NCBI RefSeq assembly: GCF_913777145.1
Contig: NZ_CAJYPS010000014.1
Span: 248,001 to 312,000 of the forward strand
Length of the DNA stretch: 64,000 nt
Direction of reading: 5' to 3'
DNA from: an uncultured Roseateles sp.
GTDB lineage: Bacteria > Pseudomonadota > Gammaproteobacteria > Burkholderiales > Burkholderiaceae_C
Part shown: one piece after another, positions 8,212 to 19,056 of the stretch
How the letters are laid out: each line of letters opens with the position of its first letter
Position numbering within the stretch: the stretch's first letter is position 1
Made by a program: the position numbers and the translations under genes
Notes under the pieces: generated by a model
Database searches by the model: none
Seen by the model: only the letters and a program-made list of their open reading frames with translations
What the model was told of the DNA's origin: nothing

Positions 8212-9320
8212 CCGAAGCCCTGCTCAACACGCTGCAGCCGCTGGCCCAGGTGGCGGCGCTGGGCGGCGCGGTCGCCGCGGCGCCGCTGCTGTGGTGGCGC
8301 CAGCGCTCGCGCAGCGCGACGCCGGCCGGCCGTCTGGCCGCGCTCACGCTGCTGACGCTGTTCCTGACCTTCGATCTCATCGTGTTCGGCGCGTTCACGC
8401 GCCTGACCGACTCCGGCCTGGGCTGCCCGGACTGGCCGGGCTGCTACAGCGCCGCCAGCCCGGTGGGCGCCCATGCCGAGATCCAGGCCGCGCAGACCGC
8501 GATGCCCACCGGCCCGGTCACGCACGGCAAGGCTTGGATTGAGATGATCCACCGCTACCTGGCCAGCGGCGTGGGGCTGTTGATCCTGCTGCTGTGCGTG
8601 CTGAGCTGGCGGCTGGCGCGCCGGCCGGCGGCGAGCGGCGCCGAGCGCATGCCCTCGCCCTGGTGGCCCACGCTGACTTTCGTCTGGGTCTGCGTGCAGG
8701 GCCTGTTCGGCGCGCTCACCGTCACGATGAAGCTGTTCCCGGCCATCGTGACCCTGCACCTGCTGTTCGGCCTGGGCCTGCTGATGCTGCTGGTCTGGCA
8801 GCGCGAGGCCTATCTGCCGCGACCGCTGGCGGCGCCACATGGCCTGCGCTGGGCGGTGGCGGGCGTGCTGGGCCTGGTGCTGCTGCAGGTGGCGCTGGGG
8901 GGCTGGGTCAGCACCAACTACGCGGTGCTGGCCTGCGATGAATTCCCCACCTGCCACGGCGGCGACTGGTGGCCGGCCCCCGATTTCGCGCAGGGCTTCG
9001 AGCTCTGGCGCGAGCTGGGCCGCACTGGTGCCGGCCACTGGCTCAGCTTCCCAGCCTTGGCCGCCATCCACCTGGCCCACCGCCTTGGCGCGTTGGCCGT
9101 GCTGCTGGCCGTGAGCCTGCTGGCCTGGCGGCTGCGGCCGCTGGCGCCGGGCGGGTCGCGCGTGCTGTTGGCCGCGCTGGGCTGGCAGCTGATCACCGGT
9201 CTGTCCAACGTGGTGCTGGACTGGCCGCTGCTGGCCGCGCTGGGCCACACTGGCGGGGCGGCCGTGCTGCTGGCCCTGCTCACCCTCCTGCTGGCGCGCC
9301 TGCGCGCAACGTCCTCGTAG
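8208..9320 (+). CDS. ctaA: Heme A synthase (COX15/CtaA)
   Basis: Heme A synthase oxidises the heme O methyl group to formyl, giving heme A for the oxidase. The 370-residue protein has eight hydrophobic helices in two repeated halves. Conserved pieces are [35 protein letters not shown] (heme-ligand His), [11 protein letters not shown] and [12 protein letters not shown], and a cysteine pair in [10 protein letters not shown]. The ATG overlaps the preceding stop (ATGA). Confidence 0.96.
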   Translation: MTEALLNTLQPLAQVAALGGAVAAAPLLWWRQRSRSATPAGRLAALTLLTLFLTFDLIVFGAFTRLTDSGLGCPDWPGCYSAASPVGAHAEIQAAQTAMPTGPVTHGKAWIEMIHRYLASGVGLLILLLCVLSWRLARRPAASGAERMPSPWWPTLTFVWVCVQGLFGALTVTMKLFPAIVTLHLLFGLGLLMLLVWQREAYLPRPLAAPHGLRWAVAGVLGLVLLQVALGGWVSTNYAVLACDEFPTCHGGDWWPAPDFAQGFELWRELGRTGAGHWLSFPALAAIHLAHRLGALAVLLAVSLLAWRLRPLAPGGSRVLLAALGWQLITGLSNVVLDWPLLAALGHTGGAAVLLALLTLLLARLRATSS

Positions 9321-9325
9321 TTCCC

Positions 9326-10228
9326 ATGTCGTCAACCTCCACCCTGGCGCTTCCGGCGCGCAACCCGCGCTGGCGGCAGTTCTACCAACTCACCAAGCCG
9401 CGCGTCGTGCAGCTGATCGTGTTCTGCGCGCTGATCGGCATGGCGCTGGCCGTGCCCGGCCTGCCGGACGGCGGCCAGCTGCTGACCATGGTGGCGGCCG
9501 TCGCCGGCATATGGCTCGTGGCCGGTGCGGCCGCGGCCTTCAACTGCCTGGTCGAAGACCACATCGACGCTCGCATGAAGCGCACCGCCTGGCGCGCCAC
9601 GGCCAAGGGCGAGCTGAGCCGAGGCCAGGCGCTGCTGTTCTCCGCGCTGCTGTGCGCGGCCGGCATGACGCTGCTGGCGGTGTTCGTGAACACGCTGACC
9701 ATGTGGCTGACCTTCGCCACCTTCGTCGGCTACGCGGTGATCTACACCGTGGTGCTCAAGCCCATGACGCCGCAGAACATCGTGATCGGCGGCGCTTCGG
9801 GCGCGATGCCGCCGGTGCTGGGCTGGGCCGCGCTGCGCGGCGACCTGGGCCCCGAGCCCTGGCTGCTGTGCCTCATCATCTTCCTGTGGACGCCGCCGCA
9901 CTTCTGGGCGCTGGCGCTGTATCGCAGCGAGGACTACGCCCGCGCCGGCCTGCCCATGCTGCCGGTGACCCACGGCAACGACTACACGCGCCTGCAGATC
10001 CTGCTCTACACCTGGGTGCTGCTGGCGGCCACGCTGCTGCCCTTCCTGTACGGCATGAGCGGCTGGTTCTACCTGGTGGCCGCGCTGGCGCTGGGCCTGG
10101 GCTTCTGCGGTTATGCGATCCAGCTGTGGCGCGAGTATTCCGAGGCGCTGGCACGCAAGACCTTCTGGTTCTCCATCTGGCACCTGTCGCTGCTGTTCGC
10201 GGCGCTACTGATCGATCACTACCTATGA
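9326..10228 (+). CDS. ctaB: Protoheme IX farnesyltransferase (heme O synthase)
   Basis: CtaB (CyoE) adds a farnesyl chain to protoheme to give heme O, the substrate of CtaA encoded just upstream. The 300-residue UbiA-family membrane protein shows the prenyl-diphosphate/Mg2+ motif [12 protein letters not shown] and the family phrases [13 protein letters not shown] and [18 protein letters not shown]. It starts 5 bases after ctaA, and its stop overlaps the SCO start by four bases. Confidence 0.96.
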   Translation: MSSTSTLALPARNPRWRQFYQLTKPRVVQLIVFCALIGMALAVPGLPDGGQLLTMVAAVAGIWLVAGAAAAFNCLVEDHIDARMKRTAWRATAKGELSRGQALLFSALLCAAGMTLLAVFVNTLTMWLTFATFVGYAVIYTVVLKPMTPQNIVIGGASGAMPPVLGWAALRGDLGPEPWLLCLIIFLWTPPHFWALALYRSEDYARAGLPMLPVTHGNDYTRLQILLYTWVLLAATLLPFLYGMSGWFYLVAALALGLGFCGYAIQLWREYSEALARKTFWFSIWHLSLLFAALLIDHYL

Positions 10229-10827
10229 GCTTTCCCCTGTTCCGCGGCCTGGGTGCCGCGCTGCTGACCCTGGCGCTGCTGGGCTGCCAGAAGGCCGGGC
10301 CCGAGCACGCCGCCTTCAAGGGCGTGGACCTGACCGGCGCTGACTACGCCAAGACGCTCAATCTGACCGACCAGAACGGCCAGCCGCGCAGCCTGGCGGA
10401 TTTCAAGGGCAAGGTGGTGGTGGTCTTCTTCGGCTACACCCAGTGCCCGGATGTCTGCCCCACCACGCTGGCCGAGGTGGCCGAGGTCAAGCGCTCGCTG
10501 GGCGCGGATGGCGACAAGGTGCAGGGCGTGTTCGTCACGCTGGATCCGGAGCGCGACACCCAGGCGCTGCTCAAGGCCTACCTGGAGAGCTTCGACCCCA
10601 GCTTCGTGGGCCTGCGCGGCACAGAGGCCCAGACTCAGGCCGCCGCCAAGGAGTTCAAGGTGTTCTACGCCAAGGTGCCTGGCAAGACGCCCGAGACCTA
10701 TACGCTGGACCACACGGCCGCCAGCTTCGTGTTCGACACCCAGGGCCGGGTGCGCGTGTACTCGCGCTACGGGGCGGGCGCCCAGCCGCTGGCCGACGAC
10801 ATCAAACTGCTGCTGGCTGAGAAGTAG
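10225..10827 (+). CDS. SCO family copper chaperone lipoprotein
   Basis: SCO (Sco1/SenC) proteins load or reduce the CuA site of subunit II. This 200-residue protein has a lipoprotein signal with lipobox LLGC (C21), then a thioredoxin-like domain. The copper ligands are C74 and C78 (CPDVC) and H163 ([11 protein letters not shown]). It is the last gene of the oxidase biogenesis run and is followed by a palindromic repeat and terminators. With the CxxxC protein at 7501 it gives this cluster two SCO-type candidates. Confidence 0.95.
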   Translation: MSFPLFRGLGAALLTLALLGCQKAGPEHAAFKGVDLTGADYAKTLNLTDQNGQPRSLADFKGKVVVVFFGYTQCPDVCPTTLAEVAEVKRSLGADGDKVQGVFVTLDPERDTQALLKAYLESFDPSFVGLRGTEAQTQAAAKEFKVFYAKVPGKTPETYTLDHTAASFVFDTQGRVRVYSRYGAGAQPLADDIKLLLAEK

Positions 10828-10828
10828 G

Positions 10829-10910
10829 CCCACCCCCTGCGGCCTGCGGCCGCCCCCTCAAGGGGGCACTGCCGGTGGCCCGGCGGAGCCGGTGCCACGG
10901 CAGTCGCTGG
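10829..10910. repeat. REP-like palindromic intergenic element
   Basis: Two consecutive hairpins occur here: GCCCCCT/AGGGGGC at 10852-10867 with a two-base loop, then a larger imperfect stem bounded by ACTGCCG (10868) and CGGCAGT (10898) around CCGGC/GCCGG. A similarly organised pair lies at 35806-35857 and a partial one at 30337-30350. This is typical of repetitive extragenic palindromes in Burkholderiales intergenic DNA. Confidence 0.55.
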
Positions 10911-10914
10911 ATGG

Positions 10915-10942
10915 ACAAAGCCCCGGTTTGCCGGGGCTTTGT
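10915..10942. terminator. Terminator hairpin, first of a duplicated pair
   Basis: A 12-bp perfect inverted repeat (ACAAAGCCCCGG / CCGGGGCTTTGT) with a 4-base loop. A/T-rich flanks on both arms suit bidirectional termination after the SCO gene. Confidence 0.75.
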
Positions 10943-11008
10943 GTTTGGAGAGAGCAGGTGGTGTGTCGCTGGCCTGGTGACGCTGATCCAATGGCTGTCA
11001 CCGAATGA

Positions 11009-11036
11009 ACAAAGCCCCGGCAGGCCGGGGCTTTGT
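11009..11036. terminator. Terminator hairpin, second of a duplicated pair
   Basis: It has the same 12-base arms as the hairpin 94 bases upstream. The similarity extends a few bases beyond each arm, indicating a direct duplication. It lies 19 bases beyond the rpoH stop and probably terminates rpoH. Confidence 0.75.
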
Positions 11037-11055
11037 GCTTGCGGAGCGCGGGCGG

Positions 11056-11967
11056 TCAGGTCGCCAGTGCCTTGCGCATCTTCTTCATCGCCGCGACCTC
11101 GATCTGGCGGATGCGCTCGGCCGACACGCCGTATTCGGCCGCCAGCTCGTGCAGCGTCATGCCGCCGGATGCGTCGTCGTTCACCTTCAGCCAACGCTCC
11201 TCGACGATGCGGCGGCTGCGCGGGTCCAGCACCTCCAGCGCGCGCTGTATGCCGTCACCGGCCAGTTCGTCGCGGCTGCGGGCCTCGATGACCTGGGTGG
11301 GTTCGCTGCTGTCGTCCGCCAGATAGGCGATGGGGGCGAAGCTCTCGCCGTCGTCATCGGTCTGGGGTTCCAGCGCGACGTCGCCGCCCGACATGCGGGT
11401 CTCCATCTCCAGCACTTCCTCGCGCTTCACGTTCAGCTCGCGGGCGACATGGGCAATCTCCGCCTCGGTCAGCGTGCTGCGGTGCGTGGACGCGTCATCC
11501 TGGCCAGCCTTGAGCGCGTGCTTCATGGAGCGCAGGTTGAAGAACAGCTTGCGCTGGCCCTTGGTCGTCGCGACCTTGACCATGCGCCAGTTCTTCAGGA
11601 TGTACTCGTGGATCTCGGCCTTGATCCAGTGCATCGCATAGCTGACCAGACGCACGCCCTGGTCCGGGTCGAAGCGCTTGACCGCCTTCATCAGGCCGAC
11701 ATTGCCTTCCTGGATCAGGTCGCCCTGCGGCAGACCGTAGCCCAGGTACTGGCGCGAGATCGCGACCACCAGGCGCAGGTGCGACAGCACCAGACGACCG
11801 GCGGCTTCCAGGTCCCCGCTTTCGCGCAGCCGGCGGGCCGCCGAGCTTTCCTCTTCGGCCGTGAGCAGCGGCAGGCGATTGACCGCCGAGATGTAGGCGT
11901 CCAGGTTGCCCAGCGAAGGCACCAGGGCCCAGGGGTCGCGGACAGTGAGGGCAGCATTGGCAGACAT
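11056..11967 (-). CDS. rpoH: RNA polymerase sigma-32 factor RpoH
   Basis: RpoH directs RNA polymerase to heat-shock promoters. The 303-residue protein has sigma-70 regions 1.2 (DPWALVPSLGNLDAY), 2 (DLIQEGNVGLMKAVKRFDP, then SYAMHWIKAEIHEYIL), the sigma-32-specific RpoH box QRKLFFNLR (138-146) and region 4 (YGVSAERIRQIEVAAMKKMRKAL). AAGGA lies at good spacing before ATG 11967. A perfect CIRCE operator lies about 50 bases upstream over a plausible promoter, so HrcA repression of rpoH is predicted. Confidence 0.97.
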   Translation of the reverse strand: MSANAALTVRDPWALVPSLGNLDAYISAVNRLPLLTAEEESSAARRLRESGDLEAAGRLVLSHLRLVVAISRQYLGYGLPQGDLIQEGNVGLMKAVKRFDPDQGVRLVSYAMHWIKAEIHEYILKNWRMVKVATTKGQRKLFFNLRSMKHALKAGQDDASTHRSTLTEAEIAHVARELNVKREEVLEMETRMSGGDVALEPQTDDDGESFAPIAYLADDSSEPTQVIEARSRDELAGDGIQRALEVLDPRSRRIVEERWLKVNDDASGGMTLHELAAEYGVSAERIRQIEVAAMKKMRKALAT

Positions 11968-12015
11968 GGTCTTGAATCCTTGCTTAGCCGCCCTGGAACA
12001 TCGGGCGGCGAAGGA

Positions 12016-12045
12016 ATATTAGCACTCCACGATTGAGAGTGCTAA
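12016..12045 (-). promoter_or_regulatory. CIRCE (HrcA) operator overlapping the rpoH promoter
   Basis: Bases 12019-12045 match the CIRCE consensus exactly: TTAGCACTC-N9-GAGTGCTAA. Read toward rpoH, TTAGCA at the far arm and TAATAT at 12016-12021 form -35/-10-like boxes with an 18-base spacer, so a repressor bound here would cover the promoter. CIRCE is the established binding site of the heat-shock repressor HrcA. Confidence 0.9.
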
Positions 12046-12124
12046 GCCCACTGCCGTTGCGGATGAAATGCATATTTGCCAGGTGTGAAACAGTGGGCGA
12101 CTGCTCACTTGGCAGGGCTTCAGG

Positions 12125-12634
12125 TCAGTCGACCAGGCCGAAATCCGGGCTCTTGATCATGGCCTCGATGTCCAGCAGGATCAGCATGCGCTCGGCGATC
12201 TTGCCCAGGCCGGTGATGAAGCGGGCGTCCAGCGCGGCCGGCACTTCCGGCGGGGGCTTGATCTCGTCGGCCTGCAACTCCAGCACGTCGGACACCGAGT
12301 CCACCACGATGCCCACGACGCGGTTGGCCACGTTCAGCACGATGACCACGGTGAACGCGTTGTACTCGGCGGCCTGGCCCAGGCGCACGCGCAGGTCCAG
12401 GATGGGCACGATGACGCCGCGCAGGTTGACCACACCCTTCACGAAGCTGGGCGCGTTGGCTACACGGGTGGGGGCTTCGTAAGAGCGGATTTCCTGCACC
12501 CGCAGGATGTCCAGGCCGTATTCCTCGGCGGCAATGCGGAAGGTCAGGAACTGGCGGCCGTCGGAACGGGCGGCCGTCTCGGTCTGCGGGACCAGGGCGC
12601 CAGCGGCGCCGGGAACGAGTTCGGTGGAGCTCAT
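12125..12634 (-). CDS. CheW family chemotaxis coupling protein
   Basis: CheW links chemoreceptors to the CheA kinase. The 169-residue single-domain protein shows the family phrases FRIAAEEYGLDILRVQEI, FVKGVVNLRGVIVPILDLR, VVGIVVDSVSDVLEL and FITGLGKIAERMLILLDIE. ATG 12634 is used; the upstream TTG extension is unlikely. It lies 33 bases after the hybrid kinase gene on the same strand, with no other che gene nearby, so it may serve a chemoreceptor array encoded elsewhere or be tied to the kinase. Confidence 0.92.
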   Translation of the reverse strand: MSSTELVPGAAGALVPQTETAARSDGRQFLTFRIAAEEYGLDILRVQEIRSYEAPTRVANAPSFVKGVVNLRGVIVPILDLRVRLGQAAEYNAFTVVIVLNVANRVVGIVVDSVSDVLELQADEIKPPPEVPAALDARFITGLGKIAERMLILLDIEAMIKSPDFGLVD

Positions 12635-12667
12635 CGAGCAACGGCTTCGAAAAGGAAACAACAGGCC

Positions 12668-15801
<3,134 letters not shown>

Positions 15802-15805
<4 letters not shown>

Positions 15806-18372
15806 TCGGCGCGGGCCTCGCGCAGGGTCTGCACCACAGGTCGGCGCAGCACGCCGCGCAGGCTCCACCAGCCGGCGGACCAGGCCAGCAGCGCGCCGCA
15901 GGCAGCACTCACCAGCGGTACCCAGGGCTTGATCCGCCAGTCGAACTCGAACACATAGCGGGCCAGCAGGGCCGCGATCAGCAGCGCGGCCGAGCCCGCG
16001 AGCGCGCCGGCCAGCGCGCCCACACCCAGCAGCTCGGCACGCTGCACCTGGGCCAGCAGGCGGGAGGGAGCGCCCAGTGCCCGCATCAGCGCGAACTCAC
16101 GGGTGCGCGCCTCGCGGGTGCTGCTCACCGCGGCAAGCAACACGATGAGGCCGGTAGCCAGCGTGAACAGGAACAGCAGCTGCACGGCTTGGATCACCTG
16201 GTCCAGCACACCCTGCACCTGGTTGAGCTGGGCCGACACGTCGATGACGGTCAGGTTGGGAAACTCGCGTGCCAGCCGGCGGTCCAGCCCGCTGCCGCCG
16301 CCCGCCGGGTTGCGGTAGGCCGCGATCTGCGTGACCGGCAGGTCCGGCAGCGCCGCGGTCTCGAACAGCACGAAGAAGTTCACCCGCATGGACGACCAGT
16401 CCACCTTGCGCAGGCTGGTGATGCGGCCCGCCACGGTCTGGCCGGCGATGTCGAAGCTGAGCTCGTCGCCCAGCTTGAGGCCCAGGGTCTGGGCCAGGCC
16501 CTGCTCCACGCTGAGCCCCAGGCCTTGGGCCGGCGCAGCCCATTGGCCGGCAACCAGGGTGTTGTGCGCCGGTGCCTCGGCCGTATGGCTGAGGTTGAAC
16601 TCGCGCTCGACCAGGCGTTGGGCACGATCGCCGTCGAAGCGGCGGGACTGCACCGCTTCGCCGTTGATGCGGGTCAGGCGGCCGCGGATCATGGGATACC
16701 AGTCGAAGCGGGTGATGCCGGCCTGGCGCAGCGCGGCCTGGAAGGCCTCGGACTGGTCCGGCTGGATATTGATCACGAAGCGGTCGGGCGCGTGTGCCGG
16801 CGTGGCCTGACGCCAGCTGGCTATCAGGTCGGTGCGCAGCAGCACCAGCAGCGCCAGCGCCAACAGGCCCACGGCCAGCGCGGCCACCTGGGTCACGGCA
16901 AAGGCCGGCCGCGCGGCCACCTGTCGGGTCGCCAGCAGCAGCCAGCGAGGCAGGCGGCCGCCGCTGACCTCGGTGGGCACCAGGCGCTTGAGCAGCCACA
17001 CCGCGGCCCAGGCCAGCAGCGCGAACAGCAGCACCGCGCCGCCGAAGCCCGCGGCCGCGATCAGGCCCAGCGTGGCGTCTCCGGCCAGCCCCAGCAGGAT
17101 GGCCGCCAGACCGGCCACGCCACCACCCAGCACCAGCAGCGAGGCCGTCTTGGGTGCACCCAGGTCGCGGCGTATCACCCGCAGCGGCGGCACAGCAGCC
17201 AGTTGCAGCACCGGCGGCAGGCCAAAGCCCAGCAGCAACGACAGGCCCAGGCCCAGGCCCAGCAGTGCCGGCCAGGCGCCGGGCGCCGGCAGCGCCACGT
17301 TCACGAGGCCGGCCAGCAGCGCGACGAAGACCTGGTGCAGCGCCAGGCCCCCCAGCACGCCGGCCGCGCTGGCCAGCAGGCCGGCCAGTCCGAACTCCAG
17401 CCCGTAGGCCCAGGCGATGCGCGATTGCGGCAGGCCCAGCACGCGCAGCATCGCGCAGGCGTCCAGGTGGCGGGCTGCGAAGTCACGCGCGGCGAGCGCC
17501 ACCGCCACCGCCGCCAGCAGCGCCGACAGCATGGCCACCAGCCGCAGGAAGCGCGCCGCGCGGTCCAGTGTCTGGCGCATCTCGGGCCGGCCGGAGTCCA
17601 GTGATTCCAGTCGCACGCCGCGCAGGCCCTGGGCCTTGATCGCAGCCTCGGCCCCGGCCATGAATCGGGCCACCGCGTCCGCGGGTGAGGCCGGGCCGGG
17701 CACCAGGGCTATCCGGTAGGTGACCCGGCTGGCCGGCTGTACCAGCTGCGTGGCGGCCAGGTCGGCCTCGGCCAGCATCACGCGCGGCGCGAAATTCAGA
17801 AAGCCGGCCCCGCGGTCCGGCTCGGTGTCGATGACGCCGCTGAGCCGCAGGCTGGCGTCGCCCAGCAGCAGCGTGTCCCCCAGCCGCAGCCCCAATGCGT
17901 TCAGCACCGCCGGATCGGCCCAGACCTCGCCGCGACCCGGCGCCGCGGACTGGCCGGGCAGCCCGTCCTTCAGCGTCACACGCCCGCGCAGCGGGTAGCC
18001 GCCATCCACCGCCTTCACTGCCACCAGTTGGGTTTCTCCACCGCGCTCGTCCGGTGCTCGGGCCATGCTCGGAAAGCTGACGCTGCGCGCCTGCTGCAAC
18101 CCCAGCTGCGCGGCCAGCGCGGTCAGTGCCGGCGGCGTGGGCTGGTCGCTCGCGACCACCGCGTCACCGCCGAGCAGTTGCGCCGCATCCCGGCGCAGAC
18201 CGCGGTCCAGACGGTCGGACAGAAAGGCCACCGCGCATAACGCCGTGACCGCCAGCATCACCGCCAGCATCAGCAGCCTCAGCTCTCCTGCCCGCCAGTC
18301 CCGCCAGAATTGGCGCCAGGCAATGCGAGGCGCATTCAGCGGGGATGACGAGGGGGAGACTGCATCGGCCAT
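15802..18372 (-). CDS. FtsX-like (DUF214/YbbP-type) ABC transporter permease
   Basis: An 856-residue inner-membrane protein with two FtsX/MacB-type permease units. It has a first helix at about 25-45, a periplasmic domain, then clusters of helices near 270-480 and in the C-terminal 130 residues. Phrases such as SSTREARTREFALMRALGA and LGLPQSRIAWAYGLEFGLAGLLA are typical. YbbP relatives pair with a YbbA-type ATPase to act on envelope lipids or lipoproteins. No ATPase gene is adjacent here: the upstream neighbour is a tRNA gene. ATG 18372 is chosen over the non-ATG extension. It is coupled to the kinase gene by a 4-base overlap. Confidence 0.88.
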
Positions 18373-18424
18373 GGCGGCGACTTTAGCGGCGTGGCGATGA
18401 CCCGATGCCATAATCCGGCGCACT

Positions 18425-18498
18425 GCGGGCGTCGTTCAATGGTAGGACCTGAGCTTCCCAAGCTCATGACGTGGGTTCGATTCCCATCGCCCGCTCCA
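18425..18498 (+). tRNA. tRNA-Gly (anticodon CCC), CCA encoded
   Basis: The cloverleaf folds cleanly. The acceptor stem is GCGGGCG/CGCCCGC, the D arm is GTTC/GGAC, the anticodon stem is TGAGC/GCTCA with loop TTCCCAA (anticodon CCC), and the T arm is GTGGG/CCCAT around TTCGATT. CCA ends at 18498. A CATAAT box lies just upstream (about 18411-18416). It is divergent from the permease gene. Confidence 0.95.
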
Positions 18499-19056
18499 GG
18501 CCGCTGGCCTGAAAGTTCCGATCCGGCCGACCCATCAGCGTGTCGATGCGGACATGAGTGCCCGAAACCCCAGGGCAGTCAGACCTCCCGAACTCCAAGA
18601 CTTCCGCCCCGGGCCGGTGCCGGTTGAGGCGTTGCTCCCGGCATGTTGCTGTCCGTTGGCGCGGCCTGTCTTGTTGTGCATTTGCTACAGCTCTGGCCCC
18701 CTTGATGCGGGTCGAGCTGTTCGCTGGCGCCAATCCGTTTTGGTGCGATCTGCCGGTAAATTTCACCATTTGAGGCCGAATCGGCGGGCATTCGCTATCG
18801 GATTGGTGCGAATCAGGGGCTTGGTGCTGCACTGGATTGGTGCTTTGCGGACGACGGTGGGGGCGAAGGTGGCGACTTCTGACTTACCCGTAAATTTCCG
18901 TCACAGAAAGTCATGACAATTCCGTCACTGCCGCATGTCAGGCCGCCTGCAGTGGGTGATGTTGGTGTGGCAAACGCCGTTCGGCAGGGCGGCAAGACGT
19001 ATTTCCATTTCGCAAAAGTCATGGGTGCTTCTGCGCCCTCACAAGGAGTCACTAGG
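18499..19056. other. 558-base gene-free region, upstream of TonB receptor
   Basis: No convincing ORF is seen. The stretch is less GC-rich than its surroundings and holds several short repeats: four TTGGTGC (18740-18843), GTAAATTTC twice (about 18755 and 18889), TTCCGTCAC twice (about 18894 and 18919) and the palindrome GTCATGAC (18909-18916). AAGGAG at 19043-19048 is the receptor's ribosome binding site. Confidence 0.6.
18740..18843 (+). promoter_or_regulatory. Four TTGGTGC repeats with an NtrC-like dyad
   Basis: TTGGTGC occurs at 18740, 18803, 18821 and 18837. The last combines with TGCAC at 18828 as TGCAC-N5-TGGTGC, the same spacing as the enterobacterial NtrC site at glnA. No good -24/-12 (sigma-54) promoter is visible downstream, so NtrC control is only a hypothesis. 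The repeats themselves are seen directly. Confidence 0.4.

Noticed and set aside
10767-11291. Small open frames between the SCO gene and rpoH
   Set aside because: They run through terminator hairpins or antisense to rpoH and have no ribosome binding site.
18391-18916. Several short open frames over and after the tRNA-Gly gene
   Set aside because: They overlap the tRNA or have no ribosome binding site, odd composition and no recognisable domain. The region is better read as regulatory.
18960-18990. A possible sigma-54 promoter (TGGCAA ... TTC) ahead of the TonB receptor
   Set aside because: GG is present but the GC element at proper spacing is TC instead, so the match is too poor to call.
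18913-19056. ATG 18913 as the TonB receptor start
   Set aside because: It would place 48 non-signal residues before a perfect signal peptide; AAGGAG supports ATG 19057.
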